From an uncultured Lachnospiraceae bacterium (GTDB taxonomy: Bacteria; Bacillota; Clostridia; Lachnospirales; Lachnospiraceae), in contig URPH01000003.1 in assembly GCA_900549665.1 (NCBI GenBank), forward strand, positions 1-64,000: DNA of 64,000 nucleotides, read 5' to 3'. Shown here piece by piece: positions 24,658-33,787 of the stretch. Position numbers and translations under genes: made by a program. The first letter of the stretch is position 1, and every line of letters begins with the position of its first letter. The notes under the pieces are model-generated. The model did not search any database and was not told the DNA's origin. It saw nothing but the letters and a program-made list of their open reading frames with translations.

Positions 24658-25739
24658 CATCCATCCTGCGCACACAATCTCTCAACTTCCTCCCAGCTTC
24701 TGGCAATATACACACCATCGCAAAGTGATGAAAACGCAGAAAAATAATGCTCATAATCACATTTTTCATTAAACGAATCTTCTGCGAGCGGATACAGAAA
24801 GATAATACGGCATTTGCTTTGGAACAAAAGCTTTCCTGCCACACAGGCCGTTGAATAAAAGGATATTAATGTCTTATCCTCGTACTTGCCGGAAGCAATG
24901 GCTAACTCAAAAGGACAGCTGTCCCAGTATACATGCAACTCTCCGTGGAAATCATCATAGACTCCTCGCGGATGCGGCTTGATGATAAAATTATCATCCC
25001 CGGCTATATCCCTCAGACGGCGGATCAGCTTCTGATATGTCTCGGGATTTTGGGAACCGTTTTCGGTACCCTGCCCTAAAAAGATATATTTTTCATCCGG
25101 CACATGGGTCTCAAACCGGAAAATATCCTTCGCCCATCCGATGATCCGTTCCATGCGCTCCGGCGTCTTTTCGATCTGTTTCTTTTCAAAAACAACGGTA
25201 TCCTCTGCCATTTCCGGTTCAAACATATAGATATCCTGTTCCATCCGGCAGACATCATAATGCCACAACAGCTTATACATCTTCATACCCAGGTCTGTAC
25301 TGACAACATGGACTGTCTTTTTCGTATAGCTGGCAAATCCATCTTCAAACCGGTGGAAGCGGATTTTTTTATTCTTTTTAATAAGTGTCTTGGCAATTTC
25401 CTTTACAATTTCATCCGGAAGTCCCGGTGACGCAAAATACATTTCGTCATAGGAATCCAGCTTCTGATCCACGATCACATCCGTTGTCTTATTGTAAATA
25501 AAGCTCTCATAAAATGTCGTCAGTGCGTTTTTGTAGGGATTTTTTATTTTACGTCCGTCTGCAAAAATCACACGGTGAAAATATAGATTCAGACGGCCAC
25601 TGTGATACAATTCTTCCATGGATGCCGTTTTATCCGTGATAACCAGATCAACCTCATCCTCTGACAAATAAGCATCCTTGATAAATAAAAAAACCAGCAG
25701 ATGATAAGGCGTGCTGGCAACGCCTAAAATTTTGGACAT
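24654..25739 (-). CDS. Putative GT52/polysialyltransferase-like glycosyltransferase
   Basis: This 361-residue GT-B type protein begins with ILGVASTPYHLLVFLF, as in GT52 and related sialyltransferase-like enzymes. It later has YIFLGQGT, FIIKPHPRG and CPFELAIASG with ISFYSTA, which match the donor-binding half of that group. An ATG at 25739 follows GGAGAACC at the right distance; a longer in-frame start has no site. If the donor is a CMP-nonulosonate, it would connect to the NeuB-like gene, but no CMP-sugar synthetase is present. It is adjacent to the flippase gene. Confidence 0.55.
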   Translation of the reverse strand: MSKILGVASTPYHLLVFLFIKDAYLSEDEVDLVITDKTASMEELYHSGRLNLYFHRVIFADGRKIKNPYKNALTTFYESFIYNKTTDVIVDQKLDSYDEMYFASPGLPDEIVKEIAKTLIKKNKKIRFHRFEDGFASYTKKTVHVVSTDLGMKMYKLLWHYDVCRMEQDIYMFEPEMAEDTVVFEKKQIEKTPERMERIIGWAKDIFRFETHVPDEKYIFLGQGTENGSQNPETYQKLIRRLRDIAGDDNFIIKPHPRGVYDDFHGELHVYWDSCPFELAIASGKYEDKTLISFYSTACVAGKLLFQSKCRIIFLYPLAEDSFNEKCDYEHYFSAFSSLCDGVYIARSWEEVERLCAQDGC

Positions 25740-25772
25740 AGACGGTTCTCCATTCACTTCAGTTTCCGGGCT

Positions 25773-27332
25773 TTATATTCTTTTGGGAAAGAATTTCCGG
25801 AGGATGTCAAAAAGCATGGCTCTTTCTTTTTTACCAAACAAAAATACAATATTGATGATGGTTCCGATCACGCCGCAGATGACGACATCCATACACAGCC
25901 ACAACCAGTTAGCAGAAGGTAATATTGGTGCAAGCAGACAAAAGACTGCTCCCATACCGATGCTTACCAGCACATAACGGATAATGGTCGGATAAAATGA
26001 CCTCTTTGGTATATTGAGGCAATGTGCCGCATACATGGGTGTAAATGTGAAGTTTTTGATAATTCCGAGCACTGTTGAGGTTCCCGCTACCGCATACACG
26101 GACAGATCGGTGGTCTCCAACAGGATAAATACGATCAGAGTATTGGCAATGCCCATAAAAAGCGTGATCAGCGAGTTCCATTTTAATTTGTTGACCACAG
26201 TATATACATTAAACAAAGGACTGATCACACCACCGACGATCGTTCCAAACATGGTAAGGAGCGTCAGGATATAAATAGTCAGGATCACAGACTGGTCTGT
26301 GGATGTGTTCGTCCGCGGTAACCACAATGTATAAAAAGACACGCCAAATGCCACAATAAAGCAAAGCGGTATATTGGCAAAAAAACCGGTCATTTTCATT
26401 GCGGATGTCAGATCTTCCAACAGCTCTTTTTTGTCCTCTTTTGCATAGCTGATCGTAAGCGACGGCGTAAATACCGCTGAAATCGTCTCATACAGGGTAT
26501 TGATTGCCACAACGATCGTCTTGGAGGTACTGACATATCCCATTTCCGTTCCCCCGATAAACAGGTTGGTGATCAGGATATCCAGCCCGTTGGTCAAAGT
26601 CTGACCGGCTCTCATGATCGTATTCCAGATACCTGCGGACAGTATTTCAAATACCTTTTTTATTGAAAAATGCTTTTTACTGATCTCGATCTGCGGCATC
26701 AGCTTTTTGGTGTAATGCACATAAGAAAACATCAGATAGACTGTCGCAGCCACGGATGCCAGTCCCAGATAAAAAACATGCACCGGCATAAAGAAAAATG
26801 TCACGATCAGGATAACGGAACGAAGGATCTGCGACTCAATATTGCGGAATGCCTGCAGATCCAGACGGTTGGCCGCAAAGGTAGCCGTTGAAAACGTCGT
26901 GCTGATGATCGTTACCATGAAATTGATAAAGGTCAGGGCAAACAACAGCTTGACATCCGGAATCAGCGCCGGTGAAATATGGACCAGATGCTCTAAAAAT
27001 GTCACAACCAGCACGCACGGCAAAAACATAAATGCCACAATCGCAATATTGGCATACATGGTCGAATTGAAATATTTGTTGGCATTGTCGTAATCGCCCT
27101 TTGTCAGGCTGACTGTGATAAAACGCCCTGCCATGGAATTGAGCGCCATAGCCGCAATATTGGCATAGCTGACAAAGTCATTGGCCAAAGTCATGAAGCC
27201 ATATGCTTCATAATTGAGTTTATCAATAATAATCGGAGATAATACAAAACTGATCGCCAGACTGACCAGTGTCGAAACCATACTGGCAGCCATGTTGATC
27301 ATGATCTGTTTGCTTTTACTTATATTTTTCAT
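25773..27332 (-). CDS. Oligosaccharide flippase (Wzx-like, MOP superfamily)
   Basis: This 519-residue membrane protein has the twelve to fourteen helices of the polysaccharide transporter branch of the MOP superfamily. It opens with a short cytosolic segment and SKQIMINMAASMVSTLV, then GFMTLANDFVSYANIAAMAL, in the usual positions. It would move lipid-linked repeat units to the outer face. No Wzy polymerase is clearly recognised next to it. The gene has no ribosome site, and a TATACT box lies seven bases before the ATG. Confidence 0.88.
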   Translation of the reverse strand: MKNISKSKQIMINMAASMVSTLVSLAISFVLSPIIIDKLNYEAYGFMTLANDFVSYANIAAMALNSMAGRFITVSLTKGDYDNANKYFNSTMYANIAIVAFMFLPCVLVVTFLEHLVHISPALIPDVKLLFALTFINFMVTIISTTFSTATFAANRLDLQAFRNIESQILRSVILIVTFFFMPVHVFYLGLASVAATVYLMFSYVHYTKKLMPQIEISKKHFSIKKVFEILSAGIWNTIMRAGQTLTNGLDILITNLFIGGTEMGYVSTSKTIVVAINTLYETISAVFTPSLTISYAKEDKKELLEDLTSAMKMTGFFANIPLCFIVAFGVSFYTLWLPRTNTSTDQSVILTIYILTLLTMFGTIVGGVISPLFNVYTVVNKLKWNSLITLFMGIANTLIVFILLETTDLSVYAVAGTSTVLGIIKNFTFTPMYAAHCLNIPKRSFYPTIIRYVLVSIGMGAVFCLLAPILPSANWLWLCMDVVICGVIGTIINIVFLFGKKERAMLFDILRKFFPKRI

Positions 27333-27339
27333 AATTTAC

Positions 27340-27368
27340 AGTATAACACATGCCCTGTCGGCTTTCCA
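27340..27368 (-). promoter_or_regulatory. Promoter abutting the flippase start codon
   Basis: On the minus strand TGGAAA (27363-27368) and TATACT (27340-27345, with an upstream TG as an extended -10) are 17 bases apart. Only seven bases separate the -10 box from the ATG, so the mRNA would begin at or next to the start codon. Confidence 0.45.
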
Positions 27369-27408
27369 TAAATCTTTTATTGTGCTTTTTTTTCACACCT
27401 GTCTGTTG

Positions 27409-27414
27409 TATAAT
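27409..27414 (+). promoter_or_regulatory. Consensus -10 box abutting the start codon at 27421
   Basis: TATAAT ends six bases before the ATG, and no Shine-Dalgarno sequence can fit between them. There is no good -35 box at 17 bases. It suggests a leaderless transcript for the plus-strand gene. Confidence 0.4.
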
Positions 27415-27420
27415 TTCCAT

Positions 27421-29100
27421 ATGGAAAAACAGACGATCAATCACACTATGCAATCAGAAACAACATTTTTAAGGTCGAAGCAGACCTTGATCATCGGCAT
27501 TCTCTCACTCATCTTTTGGGGAATGACCTTTATAACAGACCACAAAATATTCAGCACCGATACCCTCAACATGAGCAGCCTGCCCATCAATACCGATGCT
27601 GTTGTTTTGATGCACGTTTTATCCAAGCTTCTGACACTTACGGTGATTGCAGGACTTCTCTGTTTTATTTCATATGGTATAAAGCACCGCAGGCTTTTAC
27701 TTGCCTTCTGTGCTTATTTTCTCATCTATCTGGCAATCCTTTTACTCAGCTATCCCGGATATTTTATGAGTGATGACACGATCATCTTCGGTTATGCCAC
27801 CCGCTATTATCCGGTATACTGGCACAATTACCTGACAAGCCTCTATTATATGACAGGATTGTCACTATTTCCCGCATCAACCGGTCCCATCATTTTAAAC
27901 GACCTGTCACTGGCAATGGTTTTTTCTTATATTTTTTATGAAACAGACCTTTTATATTCCAAAAAGATCAAATATACCGTAGTGATCCTCGGCCTGTTTC
28001 CTTTCGTGCTGTTATCGGCAGCCATGTGTTTCCGACCGGTTTTATATGCTCCGTTTTTCCTGTTTTTCTATGCTTTCCTGTTTTTTGAAAAAAAGAAGCA
28101 TGCGGCTTTTAGCACAAAAAAAATGCTGGCACTGGCATTTCTTGCCTCCATTCTCTGCTTCTGGAGGAGCGAAGGCATCCTTTTGATCTGCTTTTGCCTT
28201 TTCCTATTTCCTGCCGTATACGGTCTTGGGAAAAAATCAAACGGCTTATCCCTCAGGCGTATGCTCTGTTTTTTGTTAGCCTTTGCTATCTTCTTTTCCG
28301 TTATCCGGCTTCCGCAGTCTCAGGGTGAGGAAAAATATTATGGCAGCGATTATCTGATCATATCCATGATCCGTCCTCTCTCCCTGATCATCCACCGTGA
28401 GCAGACCTACCCGGAAGCAAAAGAAGATCTTGCCAATATTGATGCCGTGATCAGCCTCGATTATATCAGCTATGAGACCCTTTCCTGCAGCTCCTACAAC
28501 CGATACAATTCCGATTATAACAGCGGACATTTTACCGAAACAGGTGCGGATGCTGCCACGCAGAAGGCCTTTATAAAAAGTGCGATACGGCTGATTCTGC
28601 ACAATTTTGACCTGTATCTGGCTGAAAGGCTGCAGCTTTTTGCCGTTACCAACGGCTATTACGATTACAATCCGGCCATGGTCATGAATCTGAAACCGGT
28701 TACAACCGCTGATTTTCTGTCCTTCCAGGCTGACAGGGAATACGGCAAGAAGCTCGTCCTTGGCAATGCCCGCTGGCATTATGAAAGCGACCAGTCTCTT
28801 TTGTACTTCTTATTTGACCACGGTGGAGAAGCCTATCCCGTTATTTTATTTATCTGTTTCATTTTTATGCTCTATACGTTGTTTGAAAAGAAATGGTTTT
28901 ATTTCTTTGGTTTTGCATCCCTGATAGCAAGAGAAGCAGTCATATTCCTGACTGCTCCCGCTTCATTTATCCAATATAGCTATCCTATGATGTATGTTAC
29001 TGTTTTTCTGTTGTATATGATGTTCTTATCTTCCTGCGAGGACGGATTTTTCCAAAGCATAAAAAGTCGGTTATCCAAAGCTGTTTCAAGGCAGAAATAA
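27421..29100 (+). CDS. Multi-pass GT-C-like membrane protein (DUF6020-type)
   Basis: This 559-residue integral membrane protein has ten or more hydrophobic segments. The first large outer loop has SYPGYFMSDDTIIFG followed by YYPVYWHNY, an acidic-loop pattern like GT-C enzymes and like the CWPG...ADEF loop of the protein at 5485-7089. A soluble region at about 385-500 precedes the last helices. The start at 27421 is the first credible ATG; the longer frame would overlap the divergent flippase gene. The 3' end overlaps the convergent acyltransferase gene by 104 bases. Confidence 0.6.
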   Translation: MEKQTINHTMQSETTFLRSKQTLIIGILSLIFWGMTFITDHKIFSTDTLNMSSLPINTDAVVLMHVLSKLLTLTVIAGLLCFISYGIKHRRLLLAFCAYFLIYLAILLLSYPGYFMSDDTIIFGYATRYYPVYWHNYLTSLYYMTGLSLFPASTGPIILNDLSLAMVFSYIFYETDLLYSKKIKYTVVILGLFPFVLLSAAMCFRPVLYAPFFLFFYAFLFFEKKKHAAFSTKKMLALAFLASILCFWRSEGILLICFCLFLFPAVYGLGKKSNGLSLRRMLCFLLAFAIFFSVIRLPQSQGEEKYYGSDYLIISMIRPLSLIIHREQTYPEAKEDLANIDAVISLDYISYETLSCSSYNRYNSDYNSGHFTETGADAATQKAFIKSAIRLILHNFDLYLAERLQLFAVTNGYYDYNPAMVMNLKPVTTADFLSFQADREYGKKLVLGNARWHYESDQSLLYFLFDHGGEAYPVILFICFIFMLYTLFEKKWFYFFGFASLIAREAVIFLTAPASFIQYSYPMMYVTVFLLYMMFLSSCEDGFFQSIKSRLSKAVSRQK

Positions 29101-30262
29101 AAATGACCGTCAAAACACTCATAACAACAAAGGCCGCCACAACCCAAAGGATCGTATCTGCATGAAAAGGCGTCAGATTTTTTTCTGACAGATGCAGTAT
29201 TCTGGCAAAACGGAAATGCAGCACATAAATTTCAAGCGTGTACTGTCCCACAAAGGCTAACAGTTTCTGCAATCGTCCCCTGCAGAAATGGGCGATGCCA
29301 TAAAAGCATACAAACACTCCCAGAAAGGATGCTGCCATCTGCACAACAAGCGTTGTGATACCGGTTACCACAACCATATCAAATGCATACACCAGATATA
29401 CAAATGCTGCCAGACAGAGCAGCCATAATACATTTACTAAACCGGTATGTCCGGCAAGACGTCCGGTTTCTTTTTTTTGCAACAATGGTCTTACATGATA
29501 CGCAAACAGATAGGCTGCGACATAAAACGGAAGATAACGCACCGTAAGACTGGGGCTCAAAAATGTATTTCCCGATCTGGCCTGAAGAAAGAAACCAATG
29601 TAAAAACACAATACCACTAAACAAAATATAATGAAGCGGAGCCACAGCCCTGAATTACATTTCACAGTACTTTCCGCATGTTTTTTTTCAATATTCCCTA
29701 TACTGTTACTAGCATTTCTTTCTGCAGTATCAGACACAGCTTCATTTTTTTGTACAACATTTAAGCCTTTTCTTTTCATCTTCCCCTGACAATACTTATA
29801 CTCTGCGAAATCAGCAAGCAAGGCAGCAATCATGCATACCAGATTCACGATCCACAGCGTAGCCAGAAACCAAAGTCCATAATCCAGATGAAACAGCTCT
29901 GTCTTAAGCTCTTTCAGGCAATGTGGGAAAGAGACAATGACCATCCATGAAAAAAACGGAACCAGGTAGTTGATGCTTCGTTTCCCTAAAACCGCTGCAC
30001 GCTTTGCAAGATCGGGTCTTTCCACAGCTTCCGGTTTCTTCAGCCCTGCAATATAGCCGCTCACAGCCATAAATAAAGGCATCTGGACCGCCGCAATGGC
30101 ATCATAAAGGTAAGGGTCTGCTAACCCATTGAGCACAATACAGTGTCCAAGCATGACTAACAGGATGGCAAAGCCCTTTACAGCATCCAGAGAAATATCT
30201 CTGCCGGCTTTTTTATTCAGTTGTATCGTTTCTGCATTTGATTTGTCCATAGTGTTATCCAT
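28997..30262 (-). CDS. Acyltransferase-3 family membrane protein (fucose/sugar O-acetylase-like)
   Basis: This 421-residue membrane protein is of the acyltransferase-3 type. It begins with a cytosolic tail and then DISLDAVKGFAILLVMLGHC, with MPLFMAVSGYIAG and DYGLWFLATLWIVN in the expected order, as in fucose 4-O-acetylases. A charged cytosolic loop of about 45 residues interrupts the helices near 155-205. It should O-acylate a surface sugar. It follows the 1079-residue fusion gene in the same direction. Confidence 0.82.
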   Translation of the reverse strand: MDNTMDKSNAETIQLNKKAGRDISLDAVKGFAILLVMLGHCIVLNGLADPYLYDAIAAVQMPLFMAVSGYIAGLKKPEAVERPDLAKRAAVLGKRSINYLVPFFSWMVIVSFPHCLKELKTELFHLDYGLWFLATLWIVNLVCMIAALLADFAEYKYCQGKMKRKGLNVVQKNEAVSDTAERNASNSIGNIEKKHAESTVKCNSGLWLRFIIFCLVVLCFYIGFFLQARSGNTFLSPSLTVRYLPFYVAAYLFAYHVRPLLQKKETGRLAGHTGLVNVLWLLCLAAFVYLVYAFDMVVVTGITTLVVQMAASFLGVFVCFYGIAHFCRGRLQKLLAFVGQYTLEIYVLHFRFARILHLSEKNLTPFHADTILWVVAAFVVMSVLTVIFISALKQLWITDFLCFGKIRPRRKIRTSYTTEKQ

Positions 30263-30364
30263 AGCTTTATCCCTATTTTACCCGGTTTATCTCCCGGCAA
30301 TTTTCCAATCAGCGATATCAAAGTAAACCGCTGTCTCCACAAGCATTCATTCGGGCAGTCCCTG

Positions 30365-33300
30365 CTACTCCTTACGATCATAAACTTCAAATAAAAGATC
30401 TGCCATATCCCCCTCGATCATCGGTCCGGACATTTTTCCTTTCGGATATACATCATAGTGTCCGGTATCATAATATAAGAAGATCAGATCTTCCTTTCCT
30501 GCTGTTTTTTCAATCCGGATCTCATACTTGGTAATTCCGGTTTCATTGTGAAATTTCATCGGGCAGAATCCGTAATCCGTCGTATCGCAGCCATGAAGCT
30601 TTTGCGTCTGCAGACAGCTTCCGTCATCATCATACAAGGATACCTCATACACGCTGTCATTGTATGCTCCGGTCAGATTGCGCACCTGCACGGAAATCGT
30701 GGAAAAATCCTTTGTCGTTTCAAAGCTCTGGCTGATGCACTGGCCATATGACAATGCCGGATATTCCTCTGCCTGGAACAGAAACTGATCCACACTCATA
30801 GATACTTCCACATACTGGGTTTTTGTGAGGGCAGCAACCATAATACAAAGTCCGACAACACCGACAATAACCAGCACGATATTGACAGGTCTGCAGCCAG
30901 CCTTACAACCGGCAGTTCCCGATCTGGCAATTCTCGATCCGGCAATTCTCGATTCATCAGCATCGCACTCTGCTACATCCTGCTCTTTATCCTCAAACAA
31001 GTTATTCCCTGTTATCGTATCCTGTTTACCATCCGGTAAAGCATCCTCAGCTTCCGGCCTGTATTTACATTTATTTTTGTATTTATTCCTGCGACTATCT
31101 GCACATCCGCACCCTGTCAGAAACGGTAAGCCAAGGGCAACCATACAGCCATTGACATACATGGTTCCAATGCTGTATATCGTGGCAGCTTCCCATATCA
31201 TCTGGAACAGATAACTGCCCAGCAAAAGCAACAATAGCACCATGGCCTCCATGGGAATTTTCTTTTTGATCAGCAGATAGGCAAGGTAGATACTGCACAA
31301 AACAGATAAAAGATAAAATACCTGCGTCCACACAAGCACCGGATCTCGGTGTACACCATAGACCATCTGCCAGATCTGGCCATAATCCCTGCTGATATTG
31401 AGCTCCGAATGATATCCTCCGGCCCCATCCGCAAAGGTATTGGAAAGCTTCTTCATATAAAGTCCTGCCACACCGCCGATACCGAGCTCTCCCACTCTTT
31501 CCCTGATCAGGCTGACCGTGGCAGCTTTTTTCTCCTGCGCCGTCGGATAGCTCATTGTCCGCTCTTCATCATTGGCATTGTAGCTTCCTTCTCCCAGCTC
31601 ATCCAGACCCATGGCGATCCAGTGAGTCATAGGAAACTCCGTATCCGTCTTATCAAAGGTCAGATAATGCTCTTCAACAGCTCCGTAGGCGGTCTTTGCC
31701 AGTCCGAAAGAGAAACAGAAGCACACAATAAAAAGCAGAATCCGTCTTAATCCGACCTTTTTACTTTTATAAAATCTGTAAAACAGACCGATCACAGCTG
31801 CGATCAAAGCGATCATAACCGTCGCGCGGATTTTATATCCGAGGTAAAAAATAATCCCCGATGCAAGTGCTCCCGCAACGGCATACTGCTTCTTTATAGC
31901 AGGTTCAAAAACAGCATATACCAGGTAAATACCCCAGATTGCAAATGCCATGGAAATGGTATTGGTATAATAAAACGGCAGCCAGACATAGCTTAACGGA
32001 TTCAATGCCATATAGCACAAAAACAGGACAGCCCCGGCTCTATTGAAATATTTTTTCAAGAAGGCATAAGCACCTGCAAACGCTGCATCAACAAACAGGA
32101 CATTTAAAAACTGCAGTACAATGACCGCATTGGAAAAATCCTGTCTGATCAGTCCCACCGCCCGGAAGATCTTGATAAACCAGTGTGTCAAAATCGTGAT
32201 CGCATAATTGTTGGCATACCGCGCAAAATATCCGTCCAGATCTCCCGCCTGTATTCCAGGCTGGCTGAAAAGAGCGATGGCCTCGTCCACAACCTTTAAC
32301 GAATCATATCGTATTCCGGCTCTGGCGATCATCACAAACAGCATCTGCATCACAAAGATAAAAGCAAAAAGACAGACAGCTACCGTACGCAGCCTGTGCT
32401 CAGACAGTGTCAGAAGCTTTTTCCTTATAATACAACAGATCATCAAAAGCAGAATAACCATGGCAAGCATGCTAAAGCCGCGTAATACCACCGGCATCTG
32501 TAAAAAGGCGGTACAACCGCCGTTGCTCCATAAAAAGGCGCCCATTACCAGCAAATACATGGAAAAAACGGCAAATATTACCATTGGAGCTGAAAAAATA
32601 AAAAAGCCTGTTCTTTTCACACCCCGGTCAATCAACAGGCAGATACCGACAGATGCAATTATGGCAAGAAGCTTCCACAAAACCGGTGCACCGTCTCCGA
32701 TCACTGACAATATCATTGCCAGAAAGAAATAATGCCAACAGAGAATCGTCAGCGTATGCTTACCAAGTCCTGCAAAAAGGCCGCTTAAAGATCCGAAATG
32801 TTCATCAACCCATTTTGTGAGCATCATAAGCAGTATGGATGCCGAAACCGCAGACAGACACATAAGTGTGATGCTTTTTCCTGTATCACTGATGGATAAA
32901 TTGACAGAACCGTTGAGAAGTCCGGATGCGAGCAGTACAACTAAAGAAAGCCCAAACCAGGGGAACCGCATTTTTTCCATAAATCCGGTCTTTTTCAACC
33001 AATAACCGACAAGCATCATCAACAGATAATATGGCATCATATCCAGACACCACGGCAGAAGCACCGGAGACGCATAATGGAACACCACCGCTGCCAGTGC
33101 ATAGATACATACAACAAGTAAAATCTTCTTTTCGTTCTGCCTGCAAAGACGAAACAGTCCCTCCAGCATGATCAATGCCACAAAAAGTGCCGGCAGAAAC
33201 CATGTGGGTGCATTGAGATTTATCATCAGGGCATCCTGTCCGTCCGAATTTCTGTAGATCTGGTTGCGTCCATACAAAATTCCCAGAATGGATCGGACAA

Positions 33301-33604
33301 TATAGTCTCTCCCTGCACTTCCCTCCAGTGTTCTCTTAAGCAGGAAAAACAAAAACAGTAAGCCATTGGTAACTATATACGGTACGAGCAGCCTTTTGGC
33401 CTTTTTACCCACGTAGGATAAGTAAGAGCCTGTACCGGAATGATAGGTATATCCGGACAATAGGAAAAAGGCCGGCACAAAAAACATGCCGCCCCAAAAA
33501 TTGACACCTGGGATGATCAGTCCGCTATGATTTAATACTACAATTAAAATCGCAACCGCCTTTGCGGCATCGATCCAGTTTTTACGCAATTTTTTTTCTT
33601 CCAT
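30365..33604 (-). CDS. Fusion of acyltransferase-3 with GT-C glycosyltransferase
   Basis: This 1079-residue membrane protein has two enzyme modules. Residues 1-340 are an acyltransferase-3 domain (WIDAAKAVAILIVVLNHSG, FFVPAFFLLSGYTYH, APTWFLPALFVALI). Residues from about 385 to 830 are a GT-C domain closely similar to the protein at 39788-42076, sharing TDT-x-FP-x-THW and NDE-type motifs before the last helices. A charged linker with short repeats (about 885-900) leads to one helix and an outer domain of about 140 residues containing NDSVYEVSLYDDDGSC. It probably glycosylates and acylates the same polymer. Confidence 0.8.
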   Translation of the reverse strand: MEEKKLRKNWIDAAKAVAILIVVLNHSGLIIPGVNFWGGMFFVPAFFLLSGYTYHSGTGSYLSYVGKKAKRLLVPYIVTNGLLFLFFLLKRTLEGSAGRDYIVRSILGILYGRNQIYRNSDGQDALMINLNAPTWFLPALFVALIMLEGLFRLCRQNEKKILLVVCIYALAAVVFHYASPVLLPWCLDMMPYYLLMMLVGYWLKKTGFMEKMRFPWFGLSLVVLLASGLLNGSVNLSISDTGKSITLMCLSAVSASILLMMLTKWVDEHFGSLSGLFAGLGKHTLTILCWHYFFLAMILSVIGDGAPVLWKLLAIIASVGICLLIDRGVKRTGFFIFSAPMVIFAVFSMYLLVMGAFLWSNGGCTAFLQMPVVLRGFSMLAMVILLLMICCIIRKKLLTLSEHRLRTVAVCLFAFIFVMQMLFVMIARAGIRYDSLKVVDEAIALFSQPGIQAGDLDGYFARYANNYAITILTHWFIKIFRAVGLIRQDFSNAVIVLQFLNVLFVDAAFAGAYAFLKKYFNRAGAVLFLCYMALNPLSYVWLPFYYTNTISMAFAIWGIYLVYAVFEPAIKKQYAVAGALASGIIFYLGYKIRATVMIALIAAVIGLFYRFYKSKKVGLRRILLFIVCFCFSFGLAKTAYGAVEEHYLTFDKTDTEFPMTHWIAMGLDELGEGSYNANDEERTMSYPTAQEKKAATVSLIRERVGELGIGGVAGLYMKKLSNTFADGAGGYHSELNISRDYGQIWQMVYGVHRDPVLVWTQVFYLLSVLCSIYLAYLLIKKKIPMEAMVLLLLLLGSYLFQMIWEAATIYSIGTMYVNGCMVALGLPFLTGCGCADSRRNKYKNKCKYRPEAEDALPDGKQDTITGNNLFEDKEQDVAECDADESRIAGSRIARSGTAGCKAGCRPVNIVLVIVGVVGLCIMVAALTKTQYVEVSMSVDQFLFQAEEYPALSYGQCISQSFETTKDFSTISVQVRNLTGAYNDSVYEVSLYDDDGSCLQTQKLHGCDTTDYGFCPMKFHNETGITKYEIRIEKTAGKEDLIFLYYDTGHYDVYPKGKMSGPMIEGDMADLLFEVYDRKE

Positions 33605-33662
33605 ATATGCTCCAGTTGCACAGCTTCTATTCTACACCTATTATTTTTTGAACGTTCTGCCC

Positions 33663-33787
33663 TTTGACCATTTTATCTTTTGACCATTTTATCTTTTGAC
33701 CATTTTATCTTTTGACCATTTTATCTTCTGATCATTTTATCTTTTAACTATTTTATCTTCTGATCATTTTATCTTTTAATCATTTTG
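33663..33787. repeat. 16-bp tandem repeat array, about eight copies
   Basis: The minus-strand unit AAAATGGTCAAAAGAT repeats with a 16-base period. Four copies nearest the 1079-residue gene are nearly identical; those nearest the upstream acyltransferase gene carry substitutions. The last copy runs through the stop codon of that gene, so the array supplies its final residues and stop. It fills nearly all of the 33605-33775 gap. Confidence 0.9.

Noticed and set aside
27214..27420. Longer start of the GT-C-like protein at 27214
   Set aside because: It overlaps the divergent flippase gene by 119 bases and adds an unsupported segment; the ATG at 27421 fits.
33663..33787. CRISPR array reading of the 16-bp repeats
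   Set aside because: The units abut with no spacers and decay gradually; no cas genes are near.
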